A stretch of 64,000 bases of DNA, taken from assembly GCA_964489055.1 (NCBI GenBank), contig CAZAXF010000003.1:73066-137065 (forward strand), in the 5' to 3' direction. The stretch comes from 66-474 sp964489055 (lineage in GTDB: Bacteria > Pseudomonadota > Gammaproteobacteria > Xanthomonadales > Rhodanobacteraceae). The notes under the pieces were generated by a model that worked only from the letters and a program-made list of their open reading frames with translations, ran no database searches and had not been told where the DNA came from. Shown in pieces: positions 1 to 8,256 of this stretch. Position 1 is the stretch's first letter. Every line of letters starts with the position of its first letter. A program made the translations under genes and the position numbers.

Positions 1-305
1 CCATTCAGGTCGCCTGCACGCAGGGTGAGAGCAGGCGTTCACGCGATGCCGGGGGCATCGCGTGCCCGGCTGAACGCCCGGTCCGGGAAGGCCGGGCCGG
101 CGCTGTGCACCATGCATGGTTGCTTGCCGGTGTGGCCGGTCGCGAGCAAGTCCGCTCCTGCCAACACACCGGTTGCGAACACCCTGGTCCGCGAGCCCTC
201 GTGCAGGCGACCCCCGCGAATCCGCCGCAGCAGGTCCGCGCTTGGCGCAAAACACCTGCTGCGCTACCGTAACGCGTTCGTGCCAGCGCGCTTTTCGATG
301 ACGCC
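1..305. other. Upstream region of the mla operon, no gene seen
   Basis: No convincing coding sequence is seen here; the open frames run antisense to mlaF and have no family features. The one clear structure is a perfect hairpin at 41-63 (listed separately). The promoter of the mla operon presumably lies here, but no convincing -35/-10 pair was found. Confidence 0.5.
41..63. repeat. Palindromic repeat (REP-like hairpin), copy 1
   Basis: The stem ACGCGATGCC pairs perfectly with GGCATCGCGT around a GGG loop. The same element occurs in inverted orientation at 53576-53598, with a CCC loop. Two identical palindromes 53 kb apart in non-coding DNA suggest a dispersed REP-type element. A terminator role is unlikely because no T tract follows. 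Confidence 0.6.
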
Positions 306-1145
306 ATGAGTGTCGCGACAAACCGGGATCGATCGTCCACCGACGCGCTGGTCGAGGTGCGCGGCCTGCACACGCGCCTTGGCGGAAAGATGATTTTCGA
401 CGGGCTGGACCTCGACGTGCCGCGCGGCAGCGTGACCGCGATCATGGGCCCTTCGGGCACCGGCAAGACCACGCTGCTGAAGCACCTTACCGGCCAGCTC
501 CGGCCCGATGCCGGCAGCGTGCGCGTGGACGGCAAGGAAGTGACGCGGTTGTCGCGCCGCGCATTGTTCGATTTGCGCGAACGGATCGGGTTCCTGTTCC
601 AGAACTCGGCCCTCCTCACCGATTTCAGCGTCTTCGAGAACGTCGCGTTCCCGCTGCGCCAGCATGCGCGGCTGCCGGAGGAACTGGTGCGCAACGTGGT
701 CCTCACCAAGCTGCAGGCGGTCGGCCTGCGTGGTGCGGCACGGTTGATGCCCAGCGAGCTTTCCGGCGGCATGGCCCGGCGCGTGGCCCTGGCGCGGGCG
801 ATCGTGTTCGACCCGATGCTGATCCTCTACGACGAGCCTTTCGTGGGCCTGGATCCGATCGCGTTGAACCAGGTCCTGCGCCTGATCGCAACGCTCAACC
901 GAACGCTCGGGATCACTTCGATCCTGGTTGCACATGAGCTGGCCGCGGTGCGCCAAGTCGCACGCCACATCCACCTGATCGCCGAGGGCAAGCTGGTCGC
1001 GCAGGGCGCGCCCGACGAACTGGAACAGCGTGATTCGCCGTGGACGCGGCAGTTCTTCGGCGGCGAGGCCAACGGCCCGGTGCCGTTCCACTATCCCGCG
1101 CCCGACTATGCCACCGAGCTCGGGCTCCCCGGGGCGCGCCGGTGA
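306..1145 (+). CDS. mlaF: MlaF, ATP-binding subunit of the Mla phospholipid ABC transporter
   Basis: This 279-residue cytoplasmic ATPase would power phospholipid trafficking between the membranes with MlaE, MlaD and MlaB. Walker A GPSGTGKTT is at about residues 48-56, the signature LSGGM at 152-156, Walker B LILYDE at 172-177 and the switch His in VAHE near 210. Length is normal for MlaF. The stop overlaps the GTG start of mlaE in GTGA, indicating translational coupling. Other MlaF/Ttg2A-type ATPases look alike, but the order mlaF-E-D-C-B fixes the assignment. Confidence 0.95.
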   Translation: MSVATNRDRSSTDALVEVRGLHTRLGGKMIFDGLDLDVPRGSVTAIMGPSGTGKTTLLKHLTGQLRPDAGSVRVDGKEVTRLSRRALFDLRERIGFLFQNSALLTDFSVFENVAFPLRQHARLPEELVRNVVLTKLQAVGLRGAARLMPSELSGGMARRVALARAIVFDPMLILYDEPFVGLDPIALNQVLRLIATLNRTLGITSILVAHELAAVRQVARHIHLIAEGKLVAQGAPDELEQRDSPWTRQFFGGEANGPVPFHYPAPDYATELGLPGARR

Positions 1146-1909
1146 GCGCCAACGTCCGTCGCCACTGGCTGCTGCAGGGCATCGCCACCGTCGGCGAGTG
1201 CGGGCTGTTTTTCCTGGCCATGCTGGCGGCGCTTCCCGCAAGCGTGCGCCACTGGCGCGAGACCGTGCGCCAGGTATGGTTCGTGGGCGCGATGAGCCTG
1301 GTGATCGTGATGATCAGCGGGCTGTTCGTGGGCATGGTGCTGGCGCTGCAGCTCTACTACACGCTGTCGATCTTCGGCGGCACCTCGGCGCTTGGCACCG
1401 TGGTGGCGCTGTCGCTGTTCCGCGAACTGGGGCCGGTGGTGACCGCGCTGCTGGTGGCCGGACGCGCCGGCACCGCGGTGACGGCCGAGATCGGCCTGAT
1501 GCGCGCCACCGACCAGCTCGATGCGATGTCGATGATGGCGGTCGACCCGATGGCCTACGTGGCCACGCCGCGTTTCCTGGCCGGGGTGATCGCGATGCCG
1601 TTGCTGGCGAGCGTGTTCAACGCCATGGGCATCTTCGGCGGGCACCTGGTCGGGGTGTCCTGGCTTGGCCTGGACAATGGCACCTTCTGGAGCAACATGA
1701 CCTCCACCGTGTCGCTGCACCGCGACATCCTCGATGGCCTGTACAAATCCATCGTGTTCGGCGGCATCGTCAGCCTGATCGCGGTGTTCCAGGGGTACAC
1801 CGCGCCGCCCACCAGCGAAGGCGTGGCCTATTCGACCACCCGCACGGTGGTGTTTTCCTCGATCGTGGTGCTGGCGTTCGACTTCGTGATGACGGCGTTC
1901 ATGACATGA
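1142..1909 (+). CDS. mlaE: MlaE, permease of the Mla phospholipid transporter
   Basis: This 255-residue inner-membrane protein has the MlaE/TrnE permease pattern: several hydrophobic helices and the conserved stretch FRELGPVVTALLVAGRAG in the middle, followed by EIGLMRATDQLDA. The GTG start at 1142 overlaps the mlaF stop by four bases; an upstream ATG at 1040 would run through the mlaF 3' end and is not favoured. It forms the membrane core that binds MlaF on the cytoplasmic side and the MlaD ring on the periplasmic side. A gap of about 200 bp to mlaD is longer than usual. Confidence 0.95.
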   Translation: MSANVRRHWLLQGIATVGECGLFFLAMLAALPASVRHWRETVRQVWFVGAMSLVIVMISGLFVGMVLALQLYYTLSIFGGTSALGTVVALSLFRELGPVVTALLVAGRAGTAVTAEIGLMRATDQLDAMSMMAVDPMAYVATPRFLAGVIAMPLLASVFNAMGIFGGHLVGVSWLGLDNGTFWSNMTSTVSLHRDILDGLYKSIVFGGIVSLIAVFQGYTAPPTSEGVAYSTTRTVVFSSIVVLAFDFVMTAFMT

Positions 1910-2029
1910 GGGCTCGGGATGCAATTGCGTGCGTGTCCGTGGCGCGTTGCGCGCACGCCCTTGTCCTGCCGGACGCCGTGCCGCACCGTGGCGGAGGAAC
2001 GTCACGCGAGGAAAAATGGATTTCGGGTT

Positions 2030-2051
2030 CCGTTCGCGCAGCAGCGAACGG
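2030..2051 (+). other. Hairpin in the mlaE-mlaD gap
   Basis: CCGTTCGC pairs perfectly with GCGAACGG around a six-base loop, in the unusually long (199 bp) space between mlaE and mlaD. No T tract follows, so it is not a standard intrinsic terminator. It could slow RNA decay or adjust expression of the distal genes. I see no gene in this gap. Confidence 0.35.
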
Positions 2052-2108
2052 CCCCGGAACGACGACTGGGCGGGCTGGCCCGGCACATGACCATCGAGTG
2101 AACATGCC

Positions 2109-2627
2109 ATGAATCCACGACCTTCCTATGCCATCGGCACCGGCCTTTTCATCCTGCTCGGCTTTGCCGCGCTGGCCTACCTTGCCACCCAGACGACCTC
2201 GGTGGCCAACATGCATCGCGGGGACAGTTACCTCATCAAGGCACGGTTCCAGAACATCGGCCAGCTCAAGGAGCGCGCACCGGTCAAGATCGCCGGCGTA
2301 CGCATCGGCGACGTGCAGTCCATCCAGCTCGAACCGCAGCGGATGGACGCACTGGTGACGATGGCGATCAGCAAGAAGTACGACGACATTCCCGAGGATT
2401 CCTCGGCCGCGATATTCACCAGCGGTTTACTGGGCGACCAGTACGTTGGGATCCAGCCCGGCGGGTCGCCCGAATTCCTGAAGAACGGCGACGAGCTCAT
2501 CCTGACGCAGTCGGCGATGAGCATCGAGAACCTGATCGGCAAGTTCCTGGTCAATGGTGGCTCGAAGTCCGGCGGCTCCGGATCGGCGCCTGCACCCGCT
2601 GCTCCGTCCACTTCCGCGAAGCCCTGA
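2109..2627 (+). CDS. mlaD: MlaD, MCE-domain periplasmic component
   Basis: This 172-residue protein has one N-terminal transmembrane anchor (about residues 8-28) and an MCE domain from about 38, including YLIKARFQNIGQLKERAPVK and the GVRIGDV segment. MlaD forms a hexameric lipid-binding ring on MlaE. The tail after residue 150 is a low-complexity Gly/Ser/Ala/Pro stretch. It continues the mlaFE order and precedes mlaC by 45 bp. Confidence 0.94.
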   Translation: MNPRPSYAIGTGLFILLGFAALAYLATQTTSVANMHRGDSYLIKARFQNIGQLKERAPVKIAGVRIGDVQSIQLEPQRMDALVTMAISKKYDDIPEDSSAAIFTSGLLGDQYVGIQPGGSPEFLKNGDELILTQSAMSIENLIGKFLVNGGSKSGGSGSAPAPAAPSTSAKP

Positions 2628-2672
2628 CATCGATCGTCCCGCGCCGCTGTCGCGGGACCTGAGGAGAAACCC

Positions 2673-3323
2673 ATGTTCAAACGTTCCCTGTTGCTGCTGG
2701 CGGCGTTGTTGCTGGGTGGTGCGCTGGCCGTGCCGGCGTCGGCGGCCGACGTCCAGACCCCGCAGCAGATCGTGCAGTCGATCGCCGACCAATTGGCCAA
2801 TGCCATCGAGGGCCATCGGGCCGAATTGCGCAAGCATCCCGACCAGATGATCAAGATCATCGACCGGATCGTGCTGCCGCATTTCGACATGGACTACGCC
2901 TCGCTGCTGGTACTGGGCCGGCATGCACGCCAGGCCACGCCGGCGCAGCGCGTCGCATTCACGCGCGCCTTCTACGGTGCCCTGACGCACCGCTACGCCG
3001 AGGGCTTGGTCGCCTACACGCGCGGCGCGGTGAAGGTGCTGCCGGCCAACGGGCCGCTGGACCAGCGCCGCACCGTCGTGCGTACCCAGGTGCTGCTCGA
3101 CAGCGGCAAGAACCTGTCGGTGGATTACGCCTTCCGCAAGACCTCATCCGGCCAATGGAAGGCCTACGACGTGATCGTCGAGGGCATTTCCTACATCACC
3201 AACTACCGCAACCAGGTTGATGCGGAAATCCGCAAGGAAGGCGTCGAGGGCCTTATCAAGCGCCTGCAGACCGAAGGCGCGGGGGCGATCGATGAAATGA
3301 AGAAGCAGGATGGCGGGCACTGA
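2673..3323 (+). CDS. mlaC: MlaC, periplasmic phospholipid shuttle protein
   Basis: This 216-residue protein begins with a Sec signal peptide (MFKRSLLLLAALLLGGALAV, cleavage probably after ASA). The mature part matches the MlaC/Ttg2D family in length and in motifs such as VLPHFDMDYASLLVLG and the late YDVIVEGISYITNYR segment. It carries phospholipid between the MlaA-porin complex at the outer membrane and MlaFEDB. A GAGGAG ribosome-binding site precedes the ATG. Its 3' end overlaps mlaB by 14 bp. Confidence 0.93.
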   Translation: MFKRSLLLLAALLLGGALAVPASAADVQTPQQIVQSIADQLANAIEGHRAELRKHPDQMIKIIDRIVLPHFDMDYASLLVLGRHARQATPAQRVAFTRAFYGALTHRYAEGLVAYTRGAVKVLPANGPLDQRRTVVRTQVLLDSGKNLSVDYAFRKTSSGQWKAYDVIVEGISYITNYRNQVDAEIRKEGVEGLIKRLQTEGAGAIDEMKKQDGGH

Positions 3324-3660
3324 GGCGATGGCACCGGCACGCGGCTCCGCCGAGACCCTGACGCTGACGCAGCCCGGCCGCGACACGCTGGCGCTGTCCG
3401 GCGCGCTCACGTTCCAGACCGCGGCCCGCGCGTTCACGGAAGGTTCGCGCGTCCTGGCGGCCGGTGCGCAGACGCGGCTGGATCTTGCGGGCGTCAGCCG
3501 CGCCGACAGCGCGGGCCTGGCCTGCGTGCTGGCGCTGGCGGCGGTGGCCGGCCGCGCGGGGCGCCGGCTCGGCGTGGTGCACTGGCCCGAAGGCCTGCAC
3601 GCGCTGGCCGAGGTCTGCGACGTCGCCGACCTGCCGGCCCTGTCCGCGGCGCCGGGCTGA
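3310..3660 (+). CDS. mlaB: MlaB, STAS-domain subunit of the Mla transporter
   Basis: This 116-residue cytoplasmic STAS protein stabilises and regulates MlaF. The core pattern LDLAGVSRADSAGLACVLAL, with a Ser in DSAGL at the helix start, is the usual STAS anti-sigma-antagonist signature. The ATG lies inside the mlaC end, so the two are translationally coupled. It closes the mlaFEDCB operon and is convergent with mlaA, only 23 bp away. Assignment depends on context, since STAS domains are shared by many proteins. Confidence 0.88.
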   Translation: MAGTEAMAPARGSAETLTLTQPGRDTLALSGALTFQTAARAFTEGSRVLAAGAQTRLDLAGVSRADSAGLACVLALAAVAGRAGRRLGVVHWPEGLHALAEVCDVADLPALSAAPG

Positions 3661-3683
3661 GCGTCAGTGCAACGCGCCATCGG

Positions 3684-4625
3684 TCAGCCGCCGGAAGGTG
3701 GCTTGCCGACGCTGGCAGCCGGTGCCGGCACGGCCGCGCCGGAGGAGCTCGCCGGGGCAGGTATCGCCGGCGCCGACGAGGCATGCGCGGGCATGCCGTT
3801 GTCGTTGAGGCCGTGCTGCTTCTCGTATTCCTGTTGCTGCTGCAGCAACTGGTCGATGTCGTCGTCGCGTTCCTGGCTCGGACTGGTGCCCTGCAGTTCG
3901 TCGATGGCCGACAACGGCGGGTTTCCGTAGTAGATCTTGTACAGCCGGTGCTGGCGATACGCATCGCGCATGAACGCGTACGGATCGTAGGACGAGTCGA
4001 TGATCGGATCCAGCGGCAACGCCTTGGCCCGCAACGTCACCAGGTAGGCGATGCCCGGCAGGTACTGTGCGTGCCACTTGAGGTCGTGCTCGCGCGCATA
4101 CCAGCCCAACGGATCGAAATAGCTGTCCACGGGCAGCCGCCACATGTCGCGCGCCGTGGTCGGGCCGATGAACGGCAGCACCAGGTACGGCCCTTCCGGC
4201 ACGCCCCAGTGCGCCAGCGTCACCCCGAAATCGGTGGAATGCGCGGGCAGCTTCATGTCGCTGGCCGGATCGAAGAAGCCGAGGAATCCTAGGGTGGTGT
4301 TGATCAGGAAGCGGCCGGTCGACTCCAGCGCCGGCTTCGGGCGCCCCTGCAGCACTTCGTTGACGATCGTCACCGGCGTGCGCAGGTTGGAGAAGAAATT
4401 GCTGATCAGCACCCGCTCCTTGGGCCCGGTGACCTTGACGTAGGCCTTGGCCGCCGGTCGGATCGCGACCTTGTCCGCGAAGCGGTTGAACGCGAACATC
4501 TTGCGGTTGAAACCCTGCAGCGGGTCGTCCGTTCGCGGCGGTGCCACCGCGCAGGCCGCGAGCGCGACCGCCAGTACGCACACGAGCGCGCTTCTGGCGA
4601 CCGGGAGGTGGTGGTATCGGGGCAT
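3684..4625 (-). CDS. mlaA: MlaA (VacJ), outer-membrane lipoprotein of the Mla pathway
   Basis: This 313-residue lipoprotein removes misplaced phospholipid from the outer leaflet and passes it to MlaC. The chosen ATG gives a signal peptide with lipobox LAAC, then DPLQGFNRKMFAFNRFADK, the family's N-terminal signature, and the hydrophobic GPTTARDMW region. ATGs further upstream would put the signal peptide inside the protein. The C-terminus is extended by a Gln-rich stretch (LLQQQQEYEKQ) and a low-complexity Ala/Pro tail. It is convergent with mlaFEDCB and divergent from rpoZ. Confidence 0.94.
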   Translation of the reverse strand: MPRYHHLPVARSALVCVLAVALAACAVAPPRTDDPLQGFNRKMFAFNRFADKVAIRPAAKAYVKVTGPKERVLISNFFSNLRTPVTIVNEVLQGRPKPALESTGRFLINTTLGFLGFFDPASDMKLPAHSTDFGVTLAHWGVPEGPYLVLPFIGPTTARDMWRLPVDSYFDPLGWYAREHDLKWHAQYLPGIAYLVTLRAKALPLDPIIDSSYDPYAFMRDAYRQHRLYKIYYGNPPLSAIDELQGTSPSQERDDDIDQLLQQQQEYEKQHGLNDNGMPAHASSAPAIPAPASSSGAAVPAPAASVGKPPSGG

Positions 4626-4745
4626 GGATGGATATATGCGGCAATCTGGGTGCATGGCAAGGCGGCCATTGTACGGGTCGTGCCTTTCCGGCGCTCCGCC
4701 CGTGGCGCGGGCGGGGCACAGGCCGGTTGCATCCGCGTGCCGAGC

Positions 4746-4773
4746 TCGACAAACGGCGCCATGCTGGTACAAT
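4746..4773 (+). promoter_or_regulatory. Predicted sigma-70 promoter of rpoZ
   Basis: TCGACA (five of six matches to the -35 consensus) is followed after 16 bases by TACAAT (five of six to the -10). The -10 ends 31 bp before the rpoZ ATG. This is the best promoter match in the divergent mlaA-rpoZ gap. Confidence 0.5.
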
Positions 4774-4804
4774 CTGGAAGTTTGCGAGACAACCGGAAAC
4801 CCAC

Positions 4805-5098
4805 ATGGCACGCATCACCGTGGAAGACTGCCTCGAGGTGGTCGACAATCGTTTCGAACTGGTCCTGATGGCCACCCGCCGCGCGCGGCAGCTCGAAAAC
4901 GGCATCGAGCCGACCGTCGAGCCCGAAAACGACAAGCCGACCGTGCTGGCGCTGCGGGAAATCGCCGAGCGCACCGTGGACATGGCCACCATCGACGAGA
5001 TCGACCGCGTGGAGCGCGAACGCCGCGACCGCGAAGCCATGGAATGGGCCGCCGCCGAGGTCGACGAGGACATGGTCAAGGGCCTGGACGAGGCCTGA
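4805..5098 (+). CDS. rpoZ: RNA polymerase omega subunit
   Basis: This 97-residue protein begins MARITVEDCLEVVDNRFELV, the diagnostic start of omega, and is of normal length. Omega helps beta-prime fold and forms part of a ppGpp-binding site on RNA polymerase. That fits its position just ahead of spoT, an order widespread in gammaproteobacteria. The C-terminal half is acidic (EWAAAEVDEDMVKG). The first in-frame ATG with a good protein start was chosen; longer frames upstream have no family support. Confidence 0.96.
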   Translation: MARITVEDCLEVVDNRFELVLMATRRARQLENGIEPTVEPENDKPTVLALREIAERTVDMATIDEIDRVERERRDREAMEWAAAEVDEDMVKGLDEA

Positions 5099-5247
5099 CC
5101 CATGACGCGTGGCGCGGTGGTTCTTCCCGTGCCATGCACCGAAGTCCGGCACGGGCCGGAACCCGTATTGCCCCCGGACGCAACGCCGCCGCGTTGCGCG
5201 CGCTCGACCGACGGCATCGCGCAATCGGTCCGCGGGTGCGCGCGGAT

Positions 5248-5276
5248 CGCGTGGTGGCGGACTCCGCCACCACGCG
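5248..5276. other. Perfect 14-bp palindrome between rpoZ and spoT
   Basis: CGCGTGGTGGCGGA is repeated as its exact complement TCCGCCACCACGCG around a single central base. It lies about 150 bp after rpoZ and 54 bp before spoT. There is no T tract, so it may be a structured RNA element in an rpoZ-spoT transcript or a binding site for a dimeric regulator rather than an intrinsic terminator. Confidence 0.45.
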
Positions 5277-5329
5277 TCGGCCGTTCGGCCGATATTGACT
5301 CGCGTCGCGCGGCTGTCTAGCTTGCTTCC

Positions 5330-7510
5330 ATGCGCAGGCGCAAGAAGAAACGCAAGGTTGCCACCGCCACTTCGTCCGAAGTGGCGGTCGCCGACGCGTC
5401 CGGATTCGATACGCTGGCCGCCCAGCTCGCCACCTACCTGCCACCGGAGCAGGTCGAATGGGTGCGCGGTGCGTACGCGGTCGGCGCGCATGCGCATGCC
5501 AGCCAGCGCCGCAAGAGCGGCGAGCCCTACATCACCCATCCGCTGGCGGTCGCCTCGATCCTGGCCGGCCTGCGCCTGGATGCCGAAACCATCGTCGCGG
5601 CGATCCTGCACGACACCCTCGAGGACACCGGGCTCACCCGGGTGCAGCTGGAGGCCAGCTTCGGCGAGACCGTGACCGAGCTCGTCGATGGGGTTACCAA
5701 GCTCGAACGCGTGGACTTTGCCAGCCGCCTGGAAGCCGACGCCGAAAGCTTCCGCAAGATGCTGCTGGCGATGGCACGCGACCTGCGCGTGATCCTGATC
5801 AAGCTGGCAGACCGGCTGCACAACATGCGCACGTTGTCGGCCATGGAGCACGGCGCGCGGCGCCGGATCGCGCGCGAAACCCTGGAGATCTACGCCCCCA
5901 TCGCCGGCCGGCTGGGCATGAATGCGATCCGCGGGGAGCTCCAGGACCTGGGTTTCCGCAGCCTGTATCCCGACCGCTACAAGATCATCGCCTCGCGCAT
6001 CCAGCGCACCGTTGGCAGCCGCCGCGAGTCGATGGAACAGATCGAGCGCGCGCTGGCCGAGCGCCTGGAGTCCGATGGAATCCCGGTGCGCATCATCAGC
6101 CGCATCAAGGCGCCCTACAGCATCTGGTCCAAGATGAAGAACGAGCACAAGACCTTCGACGAGGTCATGGATGTTTACGGCTTCCGTCTGGTGACGGACA
6201 CGGTCGCGCATTGCTACCAGGCGCTCGGTTCGGTGCACTCGCTGTTCAAGCCCGTGGACAAGCGTTTCAAGGACTTCATCGCCATTCCCAAGGCCAACGG
6301 TTACCAGTCGCTGCACACCGTGCTGTTCGGGCCGTTCGGTGCGCCGATCGAGATCCAGATCCGCACCGAGGACATGAACACCATCGCCGAGCGCGGGGTG
6401 GCCGCGCACTGGTCGTACAAGATGGACGCCCCACCGCCCAACAGCGCACAGTCACGCGCCCGCGCCTGGGTATCCACGCTTGCGGACAACCAGGCGGCGA
6501 CCGCGTCGTCACTGGAATTCATCGAGAACGTCAAGGTCGACCTGTTCCCCGACGAGGTCTACCTGTTCACGCCCGCCGGTGACATCCATGCCCTGCCCAA
6601 GAACGCGACCGCGCTGGATTTCGCCTTCGCCGTTCACACCGACGTCGGCATGCACGCGGTGGCCGCGCGCATCGACGGCAAGCTGTCGTCGCTGCGCGCG
6701 CAGCCCGAATCGGGACAGAGCGTCGAGGTGATCACCGCGCCTTCGGCCACACCGAATCCGCAGTGGCTGGACTTTGCCGTGACCGGCAAGGCGCGCGCGG
6801 CGATCCGCCAGTACCTGAAACACCTGCAGCACGAGGACGCGATCGATTTCGGCCACCGGATGCTGGAGAGCGCCCTGGATGCGCGCGGTTCCAGCCTCGA
6901 CGCGATCGCGCCCGAGGCGCTCGAGCGTTTCCTGGCCGACAACAACCTGCGCCGGCTGGAAGACCTGCTCTCTGACATCGCGCTCGGCAACCGCATGCCG
7001 GACCAGACCGCGGCGCGCCTGACCAGCTTGGCCGGCAACGTCCCGGGTACCGCCCAGCACCGCACGGAAAAGATCCTGATCAGCGGCGCCGAGCGCGGCA
7101 TCCTGAGCTTCGGCAACTGCTGTCATCCGGTACCCGGCGACGACATCGTGGGCTACCTGTCACCGGGGCGCGGCATCGTGGTGCATCGCGTCGAATGTCC
7201 CAACGTCGTCGAACTTGCCAGGCAGCCGGAACGGCGGGTCGAGATCGGGTGGGACAAGCAGGTGCAGGGCGACTACCGCGTCGAACTGCGGGTGGAAGTG
7301 GTCAATCGCCCCGGCGTGCTGGCAACGATTTCCGCCGCGATCGCCGAAGCCGCTTCCAACATCGAGGACGTGAAGTACATGGAGCGGGGCATCCAGGCAG
7401 CCACGCTGATGTTCGCGATCGAGGTGAAAAGCCGCAAGCACTTGGCCGACGTGATGCGCCGCGTACGCAACACCAAGGTCACGAATGGCGTGTACCGGTA
7501 TCCGTTGTGA
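5330..7510 (+). CDS. spoT: SpoT, bifunctional (p)ppGpp synthetase/hydrolase
   Basis: This 726-residue stringent-response enzyme makes and degrades (p)ppGpp. Domains in order: an HD hydrolase with HPLAVASIL and ILHDTLEDT (about residues 65-105), a synthetase with RIKAPYSIWSKMKNEHKTFD and VYGFRLV plus YQSLHT, a TGS domain (VYLFTPAGDIHALPKNATALDF), a helical/zinc-finger-like region with NCCHPVPGDDIVGY, and a C-terminal ACT domain (VVNRPGVLATISAAIAEA). Both catalytic halves look intact, so it is a SpoT rather than a hydrolase-dead RelA. The start follows a short basic N-terminus (MRRRKKKRKV). Confidence 0.96.
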   Translation: MRRRKKKRKVATATSSEVAVADASGFDTLAAQLATYLPPEQVEWVRGAYAVGAHAHASQRRKSGEPYITHPLAVASILAGLRLDAETIVAAILHDTLEDTGLTRVQLEASFGETVTELVDGVTKLERVDFASRLEADAESFRKMLLAMARDLRVILIKLADRLHNMRTLSAMEHGARRRIARETLEIYAPIAGRLGMNAIRGELQDLGFRSLYPDRYKIIASRIQRTVGSRRESMEQIERALAERLESDGIPVRIISRIKAPYSIWSKMKNEHKTFDEVMDVYGFRLVTDTVAHCYQALGSVHSLFKPVDKRFKDFIAIPKANGYQSLHTVLFGPFGAPIEIQIRTEDMNTIAERGVAAHWSYKMDAPPPNSAQSRARAWVSTLADNQAATASSLEFIENVKVDLFPDEVYLFTPAGDIHALPKNATALDFAFAVHTDVGMHAVAARIDGKLSSLRAQPESGQSVEVITAPSATPNPQWLDFAVTGKARAAIRQYLKHLQHEDAIDFGHRMLESALDARGSSLDAIAPEALERFLADNNLRRLEDLLSDIALGNRMPDQTAARLTSLAGNVPGTAQHRTEKILISGAERGILSFGNCCHPVPGDDIVGYLSPGRGIVVHRVECPNVVELARQPERRVEIGWDKQVQGDYRVELRVEVVNRPGVLATISAAIAEAASNIEDVKYMERGIQAATLMFAIEVKSRKHLADVMRRVRNTKVTNGVYRYPL

Positions 7511-7514
7511 TTTC

Positions 7515-7547
7515 CGGGACTCGGGACTCGGGACTCGGGACTCGGGA
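7515..7547. repeat. Heptanucleotide tandem repeat CGGGACT, array 1
   Basis: Four full units of CGGGACT and one partial unit begin five bases after the spoT stop codon. The same heptamer forms arrays directly after moxR (24379) and pilT (63893). The period is 7, so it would be frame-shifting if it lay in a coding sequence. Confidence 0.8.
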
Positions 7548-7849
7548 AAAGCGCAAGCCGGCGCAAACAACGCCCCCCCTCCCCCAACGGCTTCACTGTT
7601 GGGGGAGGGGGTCGGGGTGAGGGGCCGACGCAGGGGCGACGCCCGCTGGCGCGGGCTCGGATCGAGAGGCGACGCCCGCTGCGCGGGCTCAGGGGACAAG
7701 GCGACGCCCGGTCTTCCCCTCTTTCCCCTCTTCCTCTCTTCGTCTCTTCCTCTAGTCCCTCACCACTCGTCCTTCACCCCTCGTCCTTCACCCCTCGTCC
7801 CTCACCCCGCGCCTCACCGCTATCCTGTGCACTTCGCTGCGCACCACCG
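7548..7849. repeat. Repeat-rich gap between spoT and ridA
   Basis: No gene is seen. A palindrome brings CCCCCTCCCCCAAC and GTTGGGGGAGGGGG together near 7570-7612. From 7630 to 7705 come three units related to GGCGACGCCCGCTGGCGCGGGCTC, the reverse complement of the hairpin unit in the arrays at 12981 and 14106. Next is a pyrimidine-rich stretch with repeated CGTCCTTCACCCCT to about 7815. The ridA promoter may lie at the end of it. Confidence 0.6.
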
Positions 7850-7861
7850 ATGGAGTCCGCC

Positions 7862-8248
7862 ATGCCTCGCACCCCCATCCATTCCGACGCCGCGCCGCGC
7901 GCCATCGGTCCGTATTCGCAGGCCGTGCGCGCCGGCAACACGTTGTACCTGTCCGGGCAGATTCCGCTCGATCCGGCCAGCGGCGAGCTTGTCGCCGGTG
8001 ACGTCGGCGCGCAGGCGACGCGGGTGTTCGAAAACCTGAAAGCCGTACTGGCCGCGGGCGGCGCCAGCTTGGACGACGTGGTGCGCGTGGCGATCTACAT
8101 GACCGACCTCGGAAACTTCGGCGCGGTCAACGACGTGATGAAGCAATACTTCAGCGAACCGTATCCGGCGCGCTCGACCATCGGCGTCGCTGCGTTGCCC
8201 AAGGGCGTGGCGGTGGAAGTGGACGTGATCGCGGTGACCGGCGGCTGA
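7862..8248 (+). CDS. ridA: RidA family enamine/imine deaminase
   Basis: This 128-residue cytosolic protein belongs to the YjgF/YER057c/UK114 family, which hydrolyses reactive enamine/imine intermediates such as 2-aminoacrylate. Visible signatures are AIGPYSQAVRAGNTLYLSGQ near the start, LDDVVRVAIYMTDL in the middle, and the C-terminal YPARSTIGVAALPKGVAVEV including the substrate-binding Arg. GGAG lies six bases before the ATG at 7862, favouring this start over the ATG four codons upstream. It sits between spoT and recG, as in many Xanthomonadales. Confidence 0.93.
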   Translation: MPRTPIHSDAAPRAIGPYSQAVRAGNTLYLSGQIPLDPASGELVAGDVGAQATRVFENLKAVLAAGGASLDDVVRVAIYMTDLGNFGAVNDVMKQYFSEPYPARSTIGVAALPKGVAVEVDVIAVTGG

Positions 8249-8256
8249 CCTGTGGT

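Noticed and set aside
1919..2101. 60-residue gene between mlaE and mlaD
   Set aside because: Cys/Arg-rich frame with no family features or credible start; a hairpin in the gap is more plausible than a gene.
4406..6409. Minus-strand open frame of 667 codons across mlaA, rpoZ and spoT
   Set aside because: It spans three well-supported genes in the wrong phase or strand and looks like composition-driven open frame.
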